Source: Chitinophaga sp. GbtcB8
GTDB lineage: Bacteria > Bacteroidota > Bacteroidia > Chitinophagales > Chitinophagaceae
Assembly: GCF_019091455.1 (NCBI RefSeq)
Contig: NZ_JAGXJN010000013.1
Span: 1-64,000 of the forward strand
Direction of reading: 5' to 3'
DNA length: 64,000 nucleotides
Part shown: one piece after another, positions 7,768 to 17,100 of the stretch
Numbering within the stretch: position 1 is the first letter of the stretch
Layout: the number at the start of each line of letters is the position of its first letter
Notes under the pieces: model-generated
What the model was told of the DNA's origin: nothing
Database searches by the model: none
The model's input: only the letters and a program-made list of their open reading frames with translations
Position numbers and translations under genes: made by a program

Positions 7768-7791
7768 ACTTAGTCCTGTAAACAGAAATAT

Positions 7792-8157
7792 ATGGAAAAG
7801 CTCACGCAGCAGGAGGAAGCTGCCATGCAGGCTGTATGGCAAAAAGGCAAGGGTATTGTAAAAGATTTCCTGGAAGCGCATAATGCGCCGGCGCCGCCTT
7901 ACACTACCCTGGCATCCACCATCAAGAACCTGGAAAAAAAGGGTTACCTGCAAAGCCGTAAAACAGGTAACGTATATGAGTATACGCCTTTGATAGCAGA
8001 AGAAGAATACAAGAAGAAGTTCATGAATGGTTTTGTACAGCACTACTTTGAGAACTCCTATAAAGAGCTGGTGACCTTTTTTGCAAAGGAAAAGAAGATC
8101 AGCCCCGACGAGCTGAAAGAGATCATTAAAATGATTGAAAATAACGATCCAAAATAA
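7792..8157 (+). CDS. BlaI/MecI/CopY-family transcriptional repressor
   Basis: A 121-residue winged-helix protein. The N-terminal half reads LTQQEEAAMQAVWQKG, then YTTLASTIKNLEKKGYL as recognition helix and wing; the C-terminal part is the dimerisation and cleavage region. Such repressors are inactivated when the partner membrane peptidase senses a signal. The partner gene starts 6 bases downstream, and twin palindromes sit upstream. In Bacteroidota these pairs are often not tied to beta-lactamases; no beta-lactamase gene is nearby, so the regulon beyond itself is unknown. Confidence 0.9.
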   Translation: MEKLTQQEEAAMQAVWQKGKGIVKDFLEAHNAPAPPYTTLASTIKNLEKKGYLQSRKTGNVYEYTPLIAEEEYKKKFMNGFVQHYFENSYKELVTFFAKEKKISPDELKEIIKMIENNDPK

Positions 8158-8163
8158 TAAGAT

Positions 8164-9873
8164 ATGCCGGCCTTATTAATATACCTGTTAAAAGCCAACA
8201 TAGCGCTTACCTTATTTTACCTGGCTTACCGCTTTGGACTGCGCAGGCTTACATTTTATGTGCTGAACCGGTTCTTTTTGCTTACCGGCATTGTTTGTTC
8301 ATCCGTATTCCCGTTAATAGATGTAAATGCGCTGCTGCAGCGGCACCAGCAGATCAGTGAGGTGGTAGCCTATGTGCCGGACCTGGGCGCGTTACAGCTG
8401 CAGCCGGTAAGCGAATTTACCGTATGGCATTTACTGGTATATATTTTCTGGGTAGGGGTAGCAGTAATGGCTATACGCTTTTTTATGCAGCTGTTATCCC
8501 TATGGCGTTTACACCGGCAGTCGCAGGCAGCCGTTATACAGCAGCTGCCGGTAAAAGCTTTGCAGCAGCCGGTGAATCCTTTTTCCTTCTTTAAGAATAT
8601 TTACATTAATCCCTCGCAGCATGCCCCCATGGAGCTGGATGCCATTTTGCAGCACGAGCAGGTGCATGTAGAACAGTGGCACACCATTGATGTGATGATG
8701 GCGGAGCTGAATAATATCTTTTACTGGTTTAACCCCGGGGCCTGGCTGATGCGTACCGCCGTGCGGGAGAACCTGGAGTTTATTACGGACCGGCGGATGC
8801 TGCAGCAGGGAATAGACCGGAAGATCTATCAATACAATTTGATAAAAGTTAGTGGAATTCCATATGCGACGGCCATCGCAAACAACTTCAATCTCTCACA
8901 TCTGAAAAACAGAATTAAAATGATGAACAGCAAACGTTCCGCAAAATATAATATGCTGCGTTACCTGGTGCTGGGATGCGTGGTGGCAGTAGCACTGCTA
9001 TCATTAAACTACAGCCGGGCCGCGTTTAAGCATGCGCAAACAGGAGATGTAACAGACACAATACCGGCAGCCCCGCTGGCGCCCGTAGCTCCCGATGCAC
9101 CATTGCCGGTCATACCGGGCCTGGCGCCGGTAGCTGCAGAAGCGCCCAAATCACCACTTGCGCCAAGAGTTCTGGATACCCTGCCGCCGCCACCTCCTCC
9201 GCAAGCACCTGCGCCCTGGCGAGTACCTCCTCCTCCTCCTCCACAAGCGCCGCCCCCTCCACCACCAGTGCCGCCAGTGCCGGATACCGTAAGCCCATCT
9301 AAGGTAGTGCTTTGCCCTGGGAGTTTTAATGGACTTTGGATAATAGATGGGGTAGAAACGAATAAGCCAGACATTAAGCCTAGCGATATTATTGCCATGA
9401 ATGTATTGAAACCAAATGAGGCACGGCCACGTTATGGCGACAAAGGAAAAAATGGGGTGATCGAGATCACTACCAATAAAGGCAAGGGAGGATCCGATAT
9501 AAGGGTAATTAATTTTAAAAGAGATTCCACACCTACCGTAAGGGTTGTTGGTTTTAAAAGAGATTCTGTAAAGGTACGTTCGGTAAAATTAACGGTGGAT
9601 ACTGCTCAAACCATTAACAAAAGTCACAACTATAACACTAACACTAATGTAAAGACTGCCATTAGCATCCACGGGCTGGATAGCTTAAAAGCCCAGCCGC
9701 TGGTGATCGTAAACGGGGTGGTAAAAACCATGACTGCATTGAGTACACTGCCTAAGAACACGATCACATCTGTTAACGTGTTGAAAAGTGATCCCGCAAC
9801 AGCTTTGTATGGTAAAGCGGGCGTTAATGGCGTAATTATAATACAAACAAAAGACAGTATAACTGTAAAGTAA
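8164..9873 (+). CDS. M56 (BlaR1/MecR1-like) membrane peptidase with proline-rich and plug-like C-terminal region
   Basis: A 569-residue protein. Residues 1 to about 290 form the membrane metallopeptidase: several transmembrane segments and the zinc motif HEQVH (His164, Glu165, His168) with the downstream ENLEFITDR acidic segment. A further transmembrane helix lies near 264-282. Residues about 300-376 are a proline/alanine-rich spacer with poly-Pro runs. The rest has two segments resembling the end of a TonB-receptor plug domain (YGDKGKNGVIEITT near 422 and LYGKAGVNGVIIIQT near 547). There is no penicillin-binding sensor. It should cleave the repressor encoded just upstream in response to an envelope signal. 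A terminator follows. Confidence 0.87.
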   Translation: MPALLIYLLKANIALTLFYLAYRFGLRRLTFYVLNRFFLLTGIVCSSVFPLIDVNALLQRHQQISEVVAYVPDLGALQLQPVSEFTVWHLLVYIFWVGVAVMAIRFFMQLLSLWRLHRQSQAAVIQQLPVKALQQPVNPFSFFKNIYINPSQHAPMELDAILQHEQVHVEQWHTIDVMMAELNNIFYWFNPGAWLMRTAVRENLEFITDRRMLQQGIDRKIYQYNLIKVSGIPYATAIANNFNLSHLKNRIKMMNSKRSAKYNMLRYLVLGCVVAVALLSLNYSRAAFKHAQTGDVTDTIPAAPLAPVAPDAPLPVIPGLAPVAAEAPKSPLAPRVLDTLPPPPPPQAPAPWRVPPPPPPQAPPPPPPVPPVPDTVSPSKVVLCPGSFNGLWIIDGVETNKPDIKPSDIIAMNVLKPNEARPRYGDKGKNGVIEITTNKGKGGSDIRVINFKRDSTPTVRVVGFKRDSVKVRSVKLTVDTAQTINKSHNYNTNTNVKTAISIHGLDSLKAQPLVIVNGVVKTMTALSTLPKNTITSVNVLKSDPATALYGKAGVNGVIIIQTKDSITVK

Positions 9874-9880
9874 CCCGGTT

Positions 9881-9916
9881 GTGAAAGGTGACGCGGAAGT
9901 TTCACCTTTCACTTTT
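9881..9916 (+). terminator. Intrinsic terminator after the M56 peptidase gene
   Basis: A perfect 11-pair stem (9881-9891 with 9902-9912) with a 10-base loop is followed by TTTT. It lies between converging genes and serves the + strand; on the - strand it is not followed by a T-run. Confidence 0.85.
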
Positions 9917-9917
9917 C

Positions 9918-10973
9918 CTATTTCAGATCCTTCACACAACGGAAGCCTAAGTTGGATAGCCCGGAAGTGGGCGTGGTTTTCATTCTCGCCGTAACCCGGT
10001 ACCCGCTGCAATATTCATCTGTACACATAAAGGAGCCGCCCCGTATTACCCGTTTGGGCGCAGCCGGATCAGCCGGGTCAAAACCTTTATCAGGCCCCTG
10101 CGGGTTATGCGCCCCTGCCGGCGTATGCTGATAATAATTGGCATCATACCAGTCTGCACACCATTCCCATACATTCCCCGACATGTCATACAGTCCATAA
10201 CGGTTAGGGGCATATGTTTTTACAGGCGCAGTACCATAAAAACCATCTGTTTTGGTATTCTGGTAGGGGAAATGACCGTTCCAGGTATTAGCTTTAGGCT
10301 GGCCTGTGGTCAGCGCTTCATTGCCCCAGGGATAGTTTTGGCGGGCCAGTCCGCCGCGTGCTGCATATTCCCACTCTGCTTCTGTAGGCAGGCGCTTACC
10401 GGCCCATTGGGCATAGGCTTGCGCATCTTCCCAGGCTATATGTACAGCGGGGTAATGCTCTTTCCCGTTGATGTTACTTTCCTGCCCTTCCGGATGCTGC
10501 CAGCTGGCGCCGGGTTTAAAGGCCCACCATTGAGATACATCATCCAGCGGTACTTCATGGTCCGGGGGCGAGAATACCAGTGAGCCGGCCTGCAGCAAGC
10601 TGCTGTCAGGGTCAGGGGAACCGGGCGGTAATTCTTTCAGGATCTCTTCTTTGCTGATGGGTTTTTCTGCAATGGTAACATAACCTGTAGCCGCTACAAA
10701 AACTGCAAACTCCCCGTTGGTCACCTCATGCTCATCCATCATGAAACTATCTACCTGTACGGTATGCACCGGCTGTTCATCGGCCTGGGCGGGCATTTCA
10801 TCTGTTCCCATTTCAAAGCCGCCGCCGGGTATCAGCACCATGCGGTTCATGGTATCTGTCAGCTTTGCAGCCTGTACCGTGCTGTCAGTGGCGGTTGCAG
10901 GCCGGGCGCCATTACCGCAGGCAGCCAGGCAGCCGGCGCCTGATAGCAGGTATATGAGTGTGCGTGCATTCAT
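9918..10973 (-). CDS. Lipoprotein formylglycine-generating enzyme (SUMF1 family) with both catalytic cysteines
   Basis: A 351-residue exported lipoprotein (lipobox LAAC at residues 16-19) with an FGE-sulfatase fold: start GGGFEMGTDE, EVTNGEFAVF, then PWGNE, MSGNVWEW and RVIRGGSFMC. Most SUMF1 proteins in Bacteroidota lack the catalytic cysteines, but here Cys317 and Cys322 lie in GGSFMCTDEYC with the same five-residue spacing as the copper-binding pair of human FGE, and the SNLGFRC ending also matches. It could therefore oxidise a cysteine in client sulfatases to formylglycine. The nearest sulfatase-fold gene is at 31975, but that family uses threonine. The client is unknown. Confidence 0.85.
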   Translation of the reverse strand: MNARTLIYLLSGAGCLAACGNGARPATATDSTVQAAKLTDTMNRMVLIPGGGFEMGTDEMPAQADEQPVHTVQVDSFMMDEHEVTNGEFAVFVAATGYVTIAEKPISKEEILKELPPGSPDPDSSLLQAGSLVFSPPDHEVPLDDVSQWWAFKPGASWQHPEGQESNINGKEHYPAVHIAWEDAQAYAQWAGKRLPTEAEWEYAARGGLARQNYPWGNEALTTGQPKANTWNGHFPYQNTKTDGFYGTAPVKTYAPNRYGLYDMSGNVWEWCADWYDANYYQHTPAGAHNPQGPDKGFDPADPAAPKRVIRGGSFMCTDEYCSGYRVTARMKTTPTSGLSNLGFRCVKDLK

Positions 10974-11049
10974 ACCTTAAAAATAAAGCGCTTAATGTTA
11001 ACAATTAAATAATGATTTTTTTAAATAAACTATTGTAAACTGCGGTTGT

Positions 11050-12411
11050 ATGGAATCACTTAATGCACCATTCAGCCGTCGTGATTTTGGAGATGATTTT
11101 TTATGGGGTGTTACTATTGCTGCTTTTCAGAATGAAGGCGCGCATGATAAAGACGGCAGGGGCAAATCCATCTGGGATGTTTTTACACAGCGTAAAGGCA
11201 AGATTAAAGATGGCAGCCATGCCCGCGTGGCCACTGATTTTTATAACCGTTATTTCCAGGACCTGCTGCTGGCTAAAATAATGGGTTTTTCCGTTTTCCG
11301 CTTTTCCATTTCCTGGCCCCGCATACTGCCAAAGGGCAGCGGCCAGGTAAATTCAGCCGGTCTTGCTTTTTATCACCGCCTCATAGATGCCTGCCTTGAA
11401 ATAGGACTTACCCCCTACATTACTTTATACCACTGGGATCTGCCGCATGTTATGGAAACAAGGGGCGGCTGGTGCCACCGCGGCGTAGTGTATGCATTTG
11501 AGGAATATGTGCGTATATGCGTACGCGAGTATGGCGATAAGGTAAAACACTGGATAGTGCTGAATGAACCTTTTGGTTTTACCTCGCTGGGATATATGCT
11601 GGGTGTGCATGCGCCGGGCAAATTCGGGTTATCATATTTTTTACCGGCCGTGCACCATGTAGTGCTGGCACAGGCGGCCGGCGCCCGGGTAATACGGGAA
11701 GAGGTAAAGGATGCGGTAATAGGTACTACTTTCTCCTGCTCGCACATTATACCCTATACACAAAATGAGCGCGACCTGCTGGCCGCACGCAAGGCCGATG
11801 CCCTTTTTAACCGCATGTTCCTGGAACCTGCGCTGGGCTTGGGATACCCGGTACATGATATGCCCATGCTGAAACGCATAGAACGGCGCTACGCCCTTTG
11901 GCGCGACTGGGACCGTATGGCTTTTGATTTTGACTTCATTGGTATACAACATTACTTTCCGCTGGTAGTACGTTACAATGCCTTTATGCCGGTGGTAGGT
12001 GTATCGGAAGTAAAACCCCGCTACCGTAAGGTGCCGGTAACAGCTCTGGGCTGGGAAATAAGCGCCGGTGGTATGTATGCCGTATTAAAACAGTTTGCCG
12101 CTTACCAGGGTGTAAAAAGGATCATTGTAACAGAGGGCGGAGCCGCGTTTACAGACATGCCGGAAGACGGGCGTATCAAGGATACGGCCCGCATACAATA
12201 CTTCCAGGATTACCTGGGCGCTGTATTGCAGGCAAAAAGGGAAGGGGTGCCGGTAGATGGTTACTTTGCCTGGACACTGACCGATAATTTTGAATGGGCA
12301 GAAGGTTACCGCGCCCGCTTTGGATTAGTGTATGTGGATTTTGAAACGCAGCGCCGCACCATTAAAGATTCCGGTTACTGGTTTAAAACCTTATTAAATG
12401 AGGAAGGATGA
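11050..12411 (+). CDS. Glycoside hydrolase family 1 beta-glycosidase
   Basis: A 453-residue GH1 protein of normal length, with the N-terminal FLWGVTIAAFQNEGA signature. The acid/base glutamate is Glu173 in LNEP; the nucleophile is Glu362 in TEGG, where the family usually has TENG. The C-terminal aglycone region WTLTDNFEWAEGY is intact. No signal peptide is visible, so it should be cytoplasmic and act on imported beta-linked disaccharides or glycosides. It starts 76 bases from the divergent FGE gene and converges on the SusD gene, whose locus could import its substrate. Linkage specificity cannot be read from sequence. Confidence 0.93.
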   Translation: MESLNAPFSRRDFGDDFLWGVTIAAFQNEGAHDKDGRGKSIWDVFTQRKGKIKDGSHARVATDFYNRYFQDLLLAKIMGFSVFRFSISWPRILPKGSGQVNSAGLAFYHRLIDACLEIGLTPYITLYHWDLPHVMETRGGWCHRGVVYAFEEYVRICVREYGDKVKHWIVLNEPFGFTSLGYMLGVHAPGKFGLSYFLPAVHHVVLAQAAGARVIREEVKDAVIGTTFSCSHIIPYTQNERDLLAARKADALFNRMFLEPALGLGYPVHDMPMLKRIERRYALWRDWDRMAFDFDFIGIQHYFPLVVRYNAFMPVVGVSEVKPRYRKVPVTALGWEISAGGMYAVLKQFAAYQGVKRIIVTEGGAAFTDMPEDGRIKDTARIQYFQDYLGAVLQAKREGVPVDGYFAWTLTDNFEWAEGYRARFGLVYVDFETQRRTIKDSGYWFKTLLNEEG

Positions 12412-12441
12412 AGCCAGGTAGCCTCATCCTCCTCTTTCATT
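12400..12441 (+). terminator. Probable terminator overlapping the end of the GH1 gene
   Basis: GAGGAAGGATGAAGC (12400-12414) pairs with GCCTCATCCTCCTC (12421-12434) with one bulge and one weak pair, followed by TTTCATT. The stem includes the GH1 stop codon. The U-tract is short, so confidence is moderate. Confidence 0.5.
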
Positions 12442-12510
12442 GTTAACTGCTGCTTTTACTTGCGCGAAGGGTTTGTTGTATGATCCTTGGTCACTGTTCC
12501 ATAGGAAATA

Positions 12511-14091
12511 TTACCATAAGGGGTTTTGTCCTACATTCGGGCTGATGGAGGTTTCACTCTGCGGAATAGCCCACAGGTAATCCCTTTCGGTGAATTTCCG
12601 TTGTTCCACCAGTATATTTTTACCATAATCACTACGGGTATTATCAAAGTAGTTGAGTATACCATACACAGGACCATTCATTACAGTAGCTGCAATTTTC
12701 CAGCGGCGTATGTCGAACAGGCGGTTATCCTCCAGCGGAAACTCCACCCTTCTTTCCCTTTTCACCACAGCCAGCAGTGCCGCTTGTGTAGGGGTATTGG
12801 CAGTGGTTACTGCAGGCATGTTCACCCCGGCGCGCTGCCGTACGCGGTTAATAGCATCATACACAGAGGCGTCTATCTGGTTAAGCTGGATCTTTGCTTC
12901 TGCATAGGTGAGCAATACCTCCGGGAAACGCAGCAATACAATATCATTGTAAGAGTTGCGGTCCCAGCTGCCGTCAATATCAGCCGGTACATATTTTTTG
13001 TAATAGAAGCCGGTAAAGGAGCCGTTGTTCTTGCCCAAACCATCAATGGAATTGGGCTTGCTTACATCAATAACATTCCCGTTCACCGTATCGCCGGGCA
13101 GTATAACGTTCAGCCTTAAACGCGGATCGCGGTTAGCAAAGGGATGCGCCGGATCATACAGTGCTGACTGGTCAATGGTTTTACCATCTGTGCACTCAAA
13201 AGCATCTACCAAAGATTGCAAAGGCGTGATCTCTGACCAGCCGCCCAGGGAAGGGCCGCCTACCCAGGTAGCCGTGGCATTGGGCAGCGTATTTTTTACG
13301 TACTGTGCGGATAGGATGATCTCTTTACTGGTTTTATTGGTACCGTTAAAAAGGCTCAGGTAGTTGTTATCAATAATGTAAGTGTTCTGGTCTATTACTG
13401 CTTTTGCAGCGGCAGCAGCATCCTGCCATTTGCCTTCATATAACAGGGTGCGTGCTTTCAGCGCCAGTGCAGCGCCTTTGGTAGCCCTGCCGGTGTTGGA
13501 TGCATCGTAGGCAGCTGGCAGCAAATTGCTGATGGTATCCAGCTCACTTACAATAAAGTCTGCCACCTGCGCCCGGGGAGTACGGCTTTCATTCAGCTCA
13601 TCTGTGGTGGGAATGTGTGTTACCAGCACAACATCGCCATACAGTCCAATGAGCTGCTGGTAAGCAAAAGCGCGCAGGAAGCGGGCCTCGCCTTTCATGC
13701 GGTTGCGCAGGGTGGCATCCATGCTGCTTACGCGGTCTATATTTTCCAGCACATCATTACAGGAGGTGATCATCCGGTAAAAGTTGCTCCAGAAATTGGA
13801 GAAGGCATTGTTGCCGGGAGTGGCGCTGCCATTGCCTACATAGATCATTTCACTGGGCCAGTTGCTCCATGCATAGCTATCGTCTGTAGCAGCGGAAAGA
13901 AACATACGGTTGTCTACATCACCTAGCCCGCGGTAACAGTTGTTCACTGCGGCAATGGCGTCGGCTTCTGTTTTCCAGTAGCTTTCGCGGGATACGGCAT
14001 CCTGCGGCTGCTCATCCAGGAAACTTTTTTTACAGGCTGTAAAAGACATACAGGCTGCTATGGCTATTAAGAATATGCTTAGTTTTTTCAT
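12511..14091 (-). CDS. RagB/SusD-family outer membrane nutrient-binding lipoprotein
   Basis: A 526-residue lipoprotein (lipobox FTAC, then KK) with the SusD/RagB arrangement: an N-terminal segment beginning SFLDEQPQDAVS, helical TPR-like repeats in the middle and the C-terminal FPLEDNRLFDIRRWK region typical of SusD. It binds a glycan or peptide at the cell surface and acts as the lid of the SusC pore. It is 12 bases downstream of the SusC gene and the last gene of the sigma-FecR-SusC-SusD series. Its ligand is unknown; the facing GH1 gene hints at a beta-glycoside. Confidence 0.95.
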   Translation of the reverse strand: MKKLSIFLIAIAACMSFTACKKSFLDEQPQDAVSRESYWKTEADAIAAVNNCYRGLGDVDNRMFLSAATDDSYAWSNWPSEMIYVGNGSATPGNNAFSNFWSNFYRMITSCNDVLENIDRVSSMDATLRNRMKGEARFLRAFAYQQLIGLYGDVVLVTHIPTTDELNESRTPRAQVADFIVSELDTISNLLPAAYDASNTGRATKGAALALKARTLLYEGKWQDAAAAAKAVIDQNTYIIDNNYLSLFNGTNKTSKEIILSAQYVKNTLPNATATWVGGPSLGGWSEITPLQSLVDAFECTDGKTIDQSALYDPAHPFANRDPRLRLNVILPGDTVNGNVIDVSKPNSIDGLGKNNGSFTGFYYKKYVPADIDGSWDRNSYNDIVLLRFPEVLLTYAEAKIQLNQIDASVYDAINRVRQRAGVNMPAVTTANTPTQAALLAVVKRERRVEFPLEDNRLFDIRRWKIAATVMNGPVYGILNYFDNTRSDYGKNILVEQRKFTERDYLWAIPQSETSISPNVGQNPLW

Positions 14092-14103
14092 GATTGCGAG
14101 CGT

Positions 14104-17100
14104 TTAGAATTCCACATTTAATCCGAAAGTGTAAGTACGTACCTGGGGATAATACCGGCTGTCGTTAGGCGCTTCCGGATCTATATCATGAGGCAGGCCG
14201 CTGAAAGTAAGCAGGTTTTGCCCGCTTACGTATAACCGGCAGCGTGACAGACCTGCTGCCTGCAACCATGCTTTAGGCAGGGTATAACCCAGCTGCAGGC
14301 TTTTTAAACGCAGGTAGGCGCCGCTTCTTACCCAGTAGGAAGAGGAGGCATAGTTCTGTGAAGTGCTTACCAGGCGCGGGAAAGTAGCGCTGGTATTTTC
14401 TGGCGTCCAGCTGTTCAGGTGCTCCGGTTTAAAGTTAGCATCACTGTTAATAGGCGCTCTTTCCATTACCACGGTGTTAATAGACACTTTGCCCACACCC
14501 TGGAAAAAGGCAGCAAGGTCAAAACCTTTGTAGCCGCCGCCCAGGTTCACACCATAGGTGTAACGGGGAATAGCGCTGCCCAGGTACACCATATCGCCGC
14601 CAACTGAAGCATCGCCTTCTTTCACTACCTTATCATTGTTCTGATCTTTATACATCAGGTCACCGGGGGCAATGTTAGCGCCGGGCTGCGGTGCATGGCT
14701 GTTCACCTGATCCTGTGTCTGGAAAATACCTTCTACCTGGTACCCGTAAAAACCATCAATGGGTATGCCTTTTATTCTGCCGGTGTAAATGTTGTTATTG
14801 TCTTTGCTTACTACATCGGCCCCTTTCAGATCAACGATCTTATTACGCACATCGGACAGGTTAGCGCCCACGTTGTAGCTGAAATCGCCTAATTTATTAT
14901 GGTAGTTCACTGCTACTTCCCAGCCTGTATTACGCACTTTACCGGCGTTTTGCACGGCTGCATTCAGCCCCACATACATGGGCAGGCGCAGATCCATCAG
15001 GATGTCGGAAGTATTTTTCTGGTAGTAGTCAAATGTAACATCCAGGTTCTTCAGCACGGTCAGGTCCAGGCCTATATCCGTCATCTGCGTGGTTTCCCAG
15101 GTTAGCCCGGAGTTGGGATATACGGTAATACCTGCAGTGGGGTTCAGGGAGCCGCCAAAGGGATAGCTGTTGTACTGGTAAGTGGTTTGATAAGGATAAT
15201 TGAGCCTGGCAGGATCTGTGTTGTTCACAAAAACATCGTTCCCCAGCTTACCCCAACTGCCGCGCAGCTTCAGGTTGTTGATGAAGGTAACATCCTGCAT
15301 AAACTCTTCACCGGAAACACGCCAGCCTGCGGAGAAGGAGGGGAACCAGCCCCATTTCTGATTGTCTGCAAAACGGGAGGAACCGTCTCTCCTGATATTG
15401 GCTTCAAACAGGTATTTTTCTTTATAAGCATAATTCAACCGGCCAAAGAAAGAGAGCAGGCTGTAAGCATTGGCAGTACCTTTTGCCTGCTGCCCGTCAG
15501 CAGCGCCGGCATTGATCTGTTCAATCTCGCCGTTGGGTAGGTTAGTACGGTAACCGCTCAGGTCATCATTAGTTTCTGTTAAGCGCGATGCGCCACCCAT
15601 CAGCTTAAAGTAATGGCCGCCCAGGTTTTTTTCATACTCTATTAAACCCTGGAAGTTGCGGAACCAGTAACCCTGGTATTCCTTGGTAATGTTGTTCTGG
15701 CCAACGGTTAAGGTGTTGGTGTTTTCCGGGAAATCGGTAAAGTAGTCCAGTGAGCGGTTGTGTGAGCTGTTGTAAACAGAGCGGTAGTTCACTGCTGCCA
15801 TGCCGGTTACTTTTAACCCGTCAATCAGCTGGTAGCTGCCTTTGAAGTTGCCGGTGAACAGGTTGTCCTTGTACACATACAAACCGCCTTCATCCTGCAG
15901 GCGGATGGGGTTTTGACCACCTCTTACCAAACCCCAGGTACCATCAGAATATTTATTTACGTTCAGCGGGTTGGTAATAAATGCCTGGCCAAACTGATAC
16001 CATGCAGAGCCTTCCTGGCCCTGTGGTTCCTGCTGGTCGCCCAGGCGGGTAGAGATGTCTGCGCTGAAGCTTAGTTTTTTAGTAACCTGGATATCTGTAT
16101 TTAAACGAACGGTAATGCGGTTGTAATCCATGTTCTTGATCAAACCTTTCTGATCAAAGTAGTTGGTGGAGAACTGGTACTTAATATTTTCCGTACCACC
16201 GCCTACGTTGAGGCTGTGTGATTGCTGAAAACCGCTGCCGGTAAGGATATCCTTTAACCAATAGTTATCCGGGTACAGGTCTTTATTACGGTTGGGATCA
16301 TCATAGGCCGCAATCTGCGTATCCGTATACTGTGCGCTGGAACCGGAATTGATGCGCAGCTGGTTCACCAGTTTCATGAACTGTTGCGCACCTACGAATT
16401 TGGCGAGGCGGGCCGGGTTTTGCCAGCCAAAGTAATTGGAGTAAGTAACCTTTGCTTTACCGGTGCTGCCTCTTTTAGTGGTAATGAGTATAACGCCGTT
16501 GGCTGCACGAACACCGTAAATGGAAGCTGCTGCCGCATCTTTCAGGATAGACATGGAGGCAATATCGTTTGCATCCACATCATTAATATTGTACTGTACT
16601 CCATCTACCAATACCAGCGGATCATTATTGTTCAGCGTACCCATACCGCGGATGCGGATGGTACCCTGGTCGCTACCGGGCTGCCCGGTGTTTTGTGTAA
16701 CCGTTACGCCGGGAGCTACGCCCTGCAGGGCTGCAGATACCTGTCCTACCGGTTTCCAGTTCACATCTGCACCGGAAAGGGCAGATACTGCGCCGGTAAC
16801 ATTCACCTTCTTCTGTGTACCGTAACCTACCACCACTACTTCTGACATGGCTTTAATATCCTGCGCCAGCTGCACATTAATGCTGCTGCGGTTGGCAATG
16901 GCTATTTCCTGTTTCAGGTAACCCATGTAAGAAAATTCCAGTGTGCCGTTACCATCCGGTACCGGCAGGGTATAGCTGCCGGTAGCATCTGTGGTAGTCC
17001 CGGTGGTAGTGCCTTTCAGCAGCACAGTAACGCCGGGTACCGGCTGGCCCTTTTCATCTGTTACCTGGCCTTTTACTATGATCTGCTGAACTGCACCGGA

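Noticed and set aside
7497..7781. Frame of about 94 codons upstream of the BlaI gene
   Set aside because: Its composition (Phe, Pro, Ser, Leu) follows the pyrimidine-rich repeat, and it runs through the operator palindromes. No homologous pattern was recognised.
9009..9398. Gly/Ala-rich frame opposite the M56 peptidase gene
   Set aside because: It is the antisense image of the proline-rich linker codons in the real gene.
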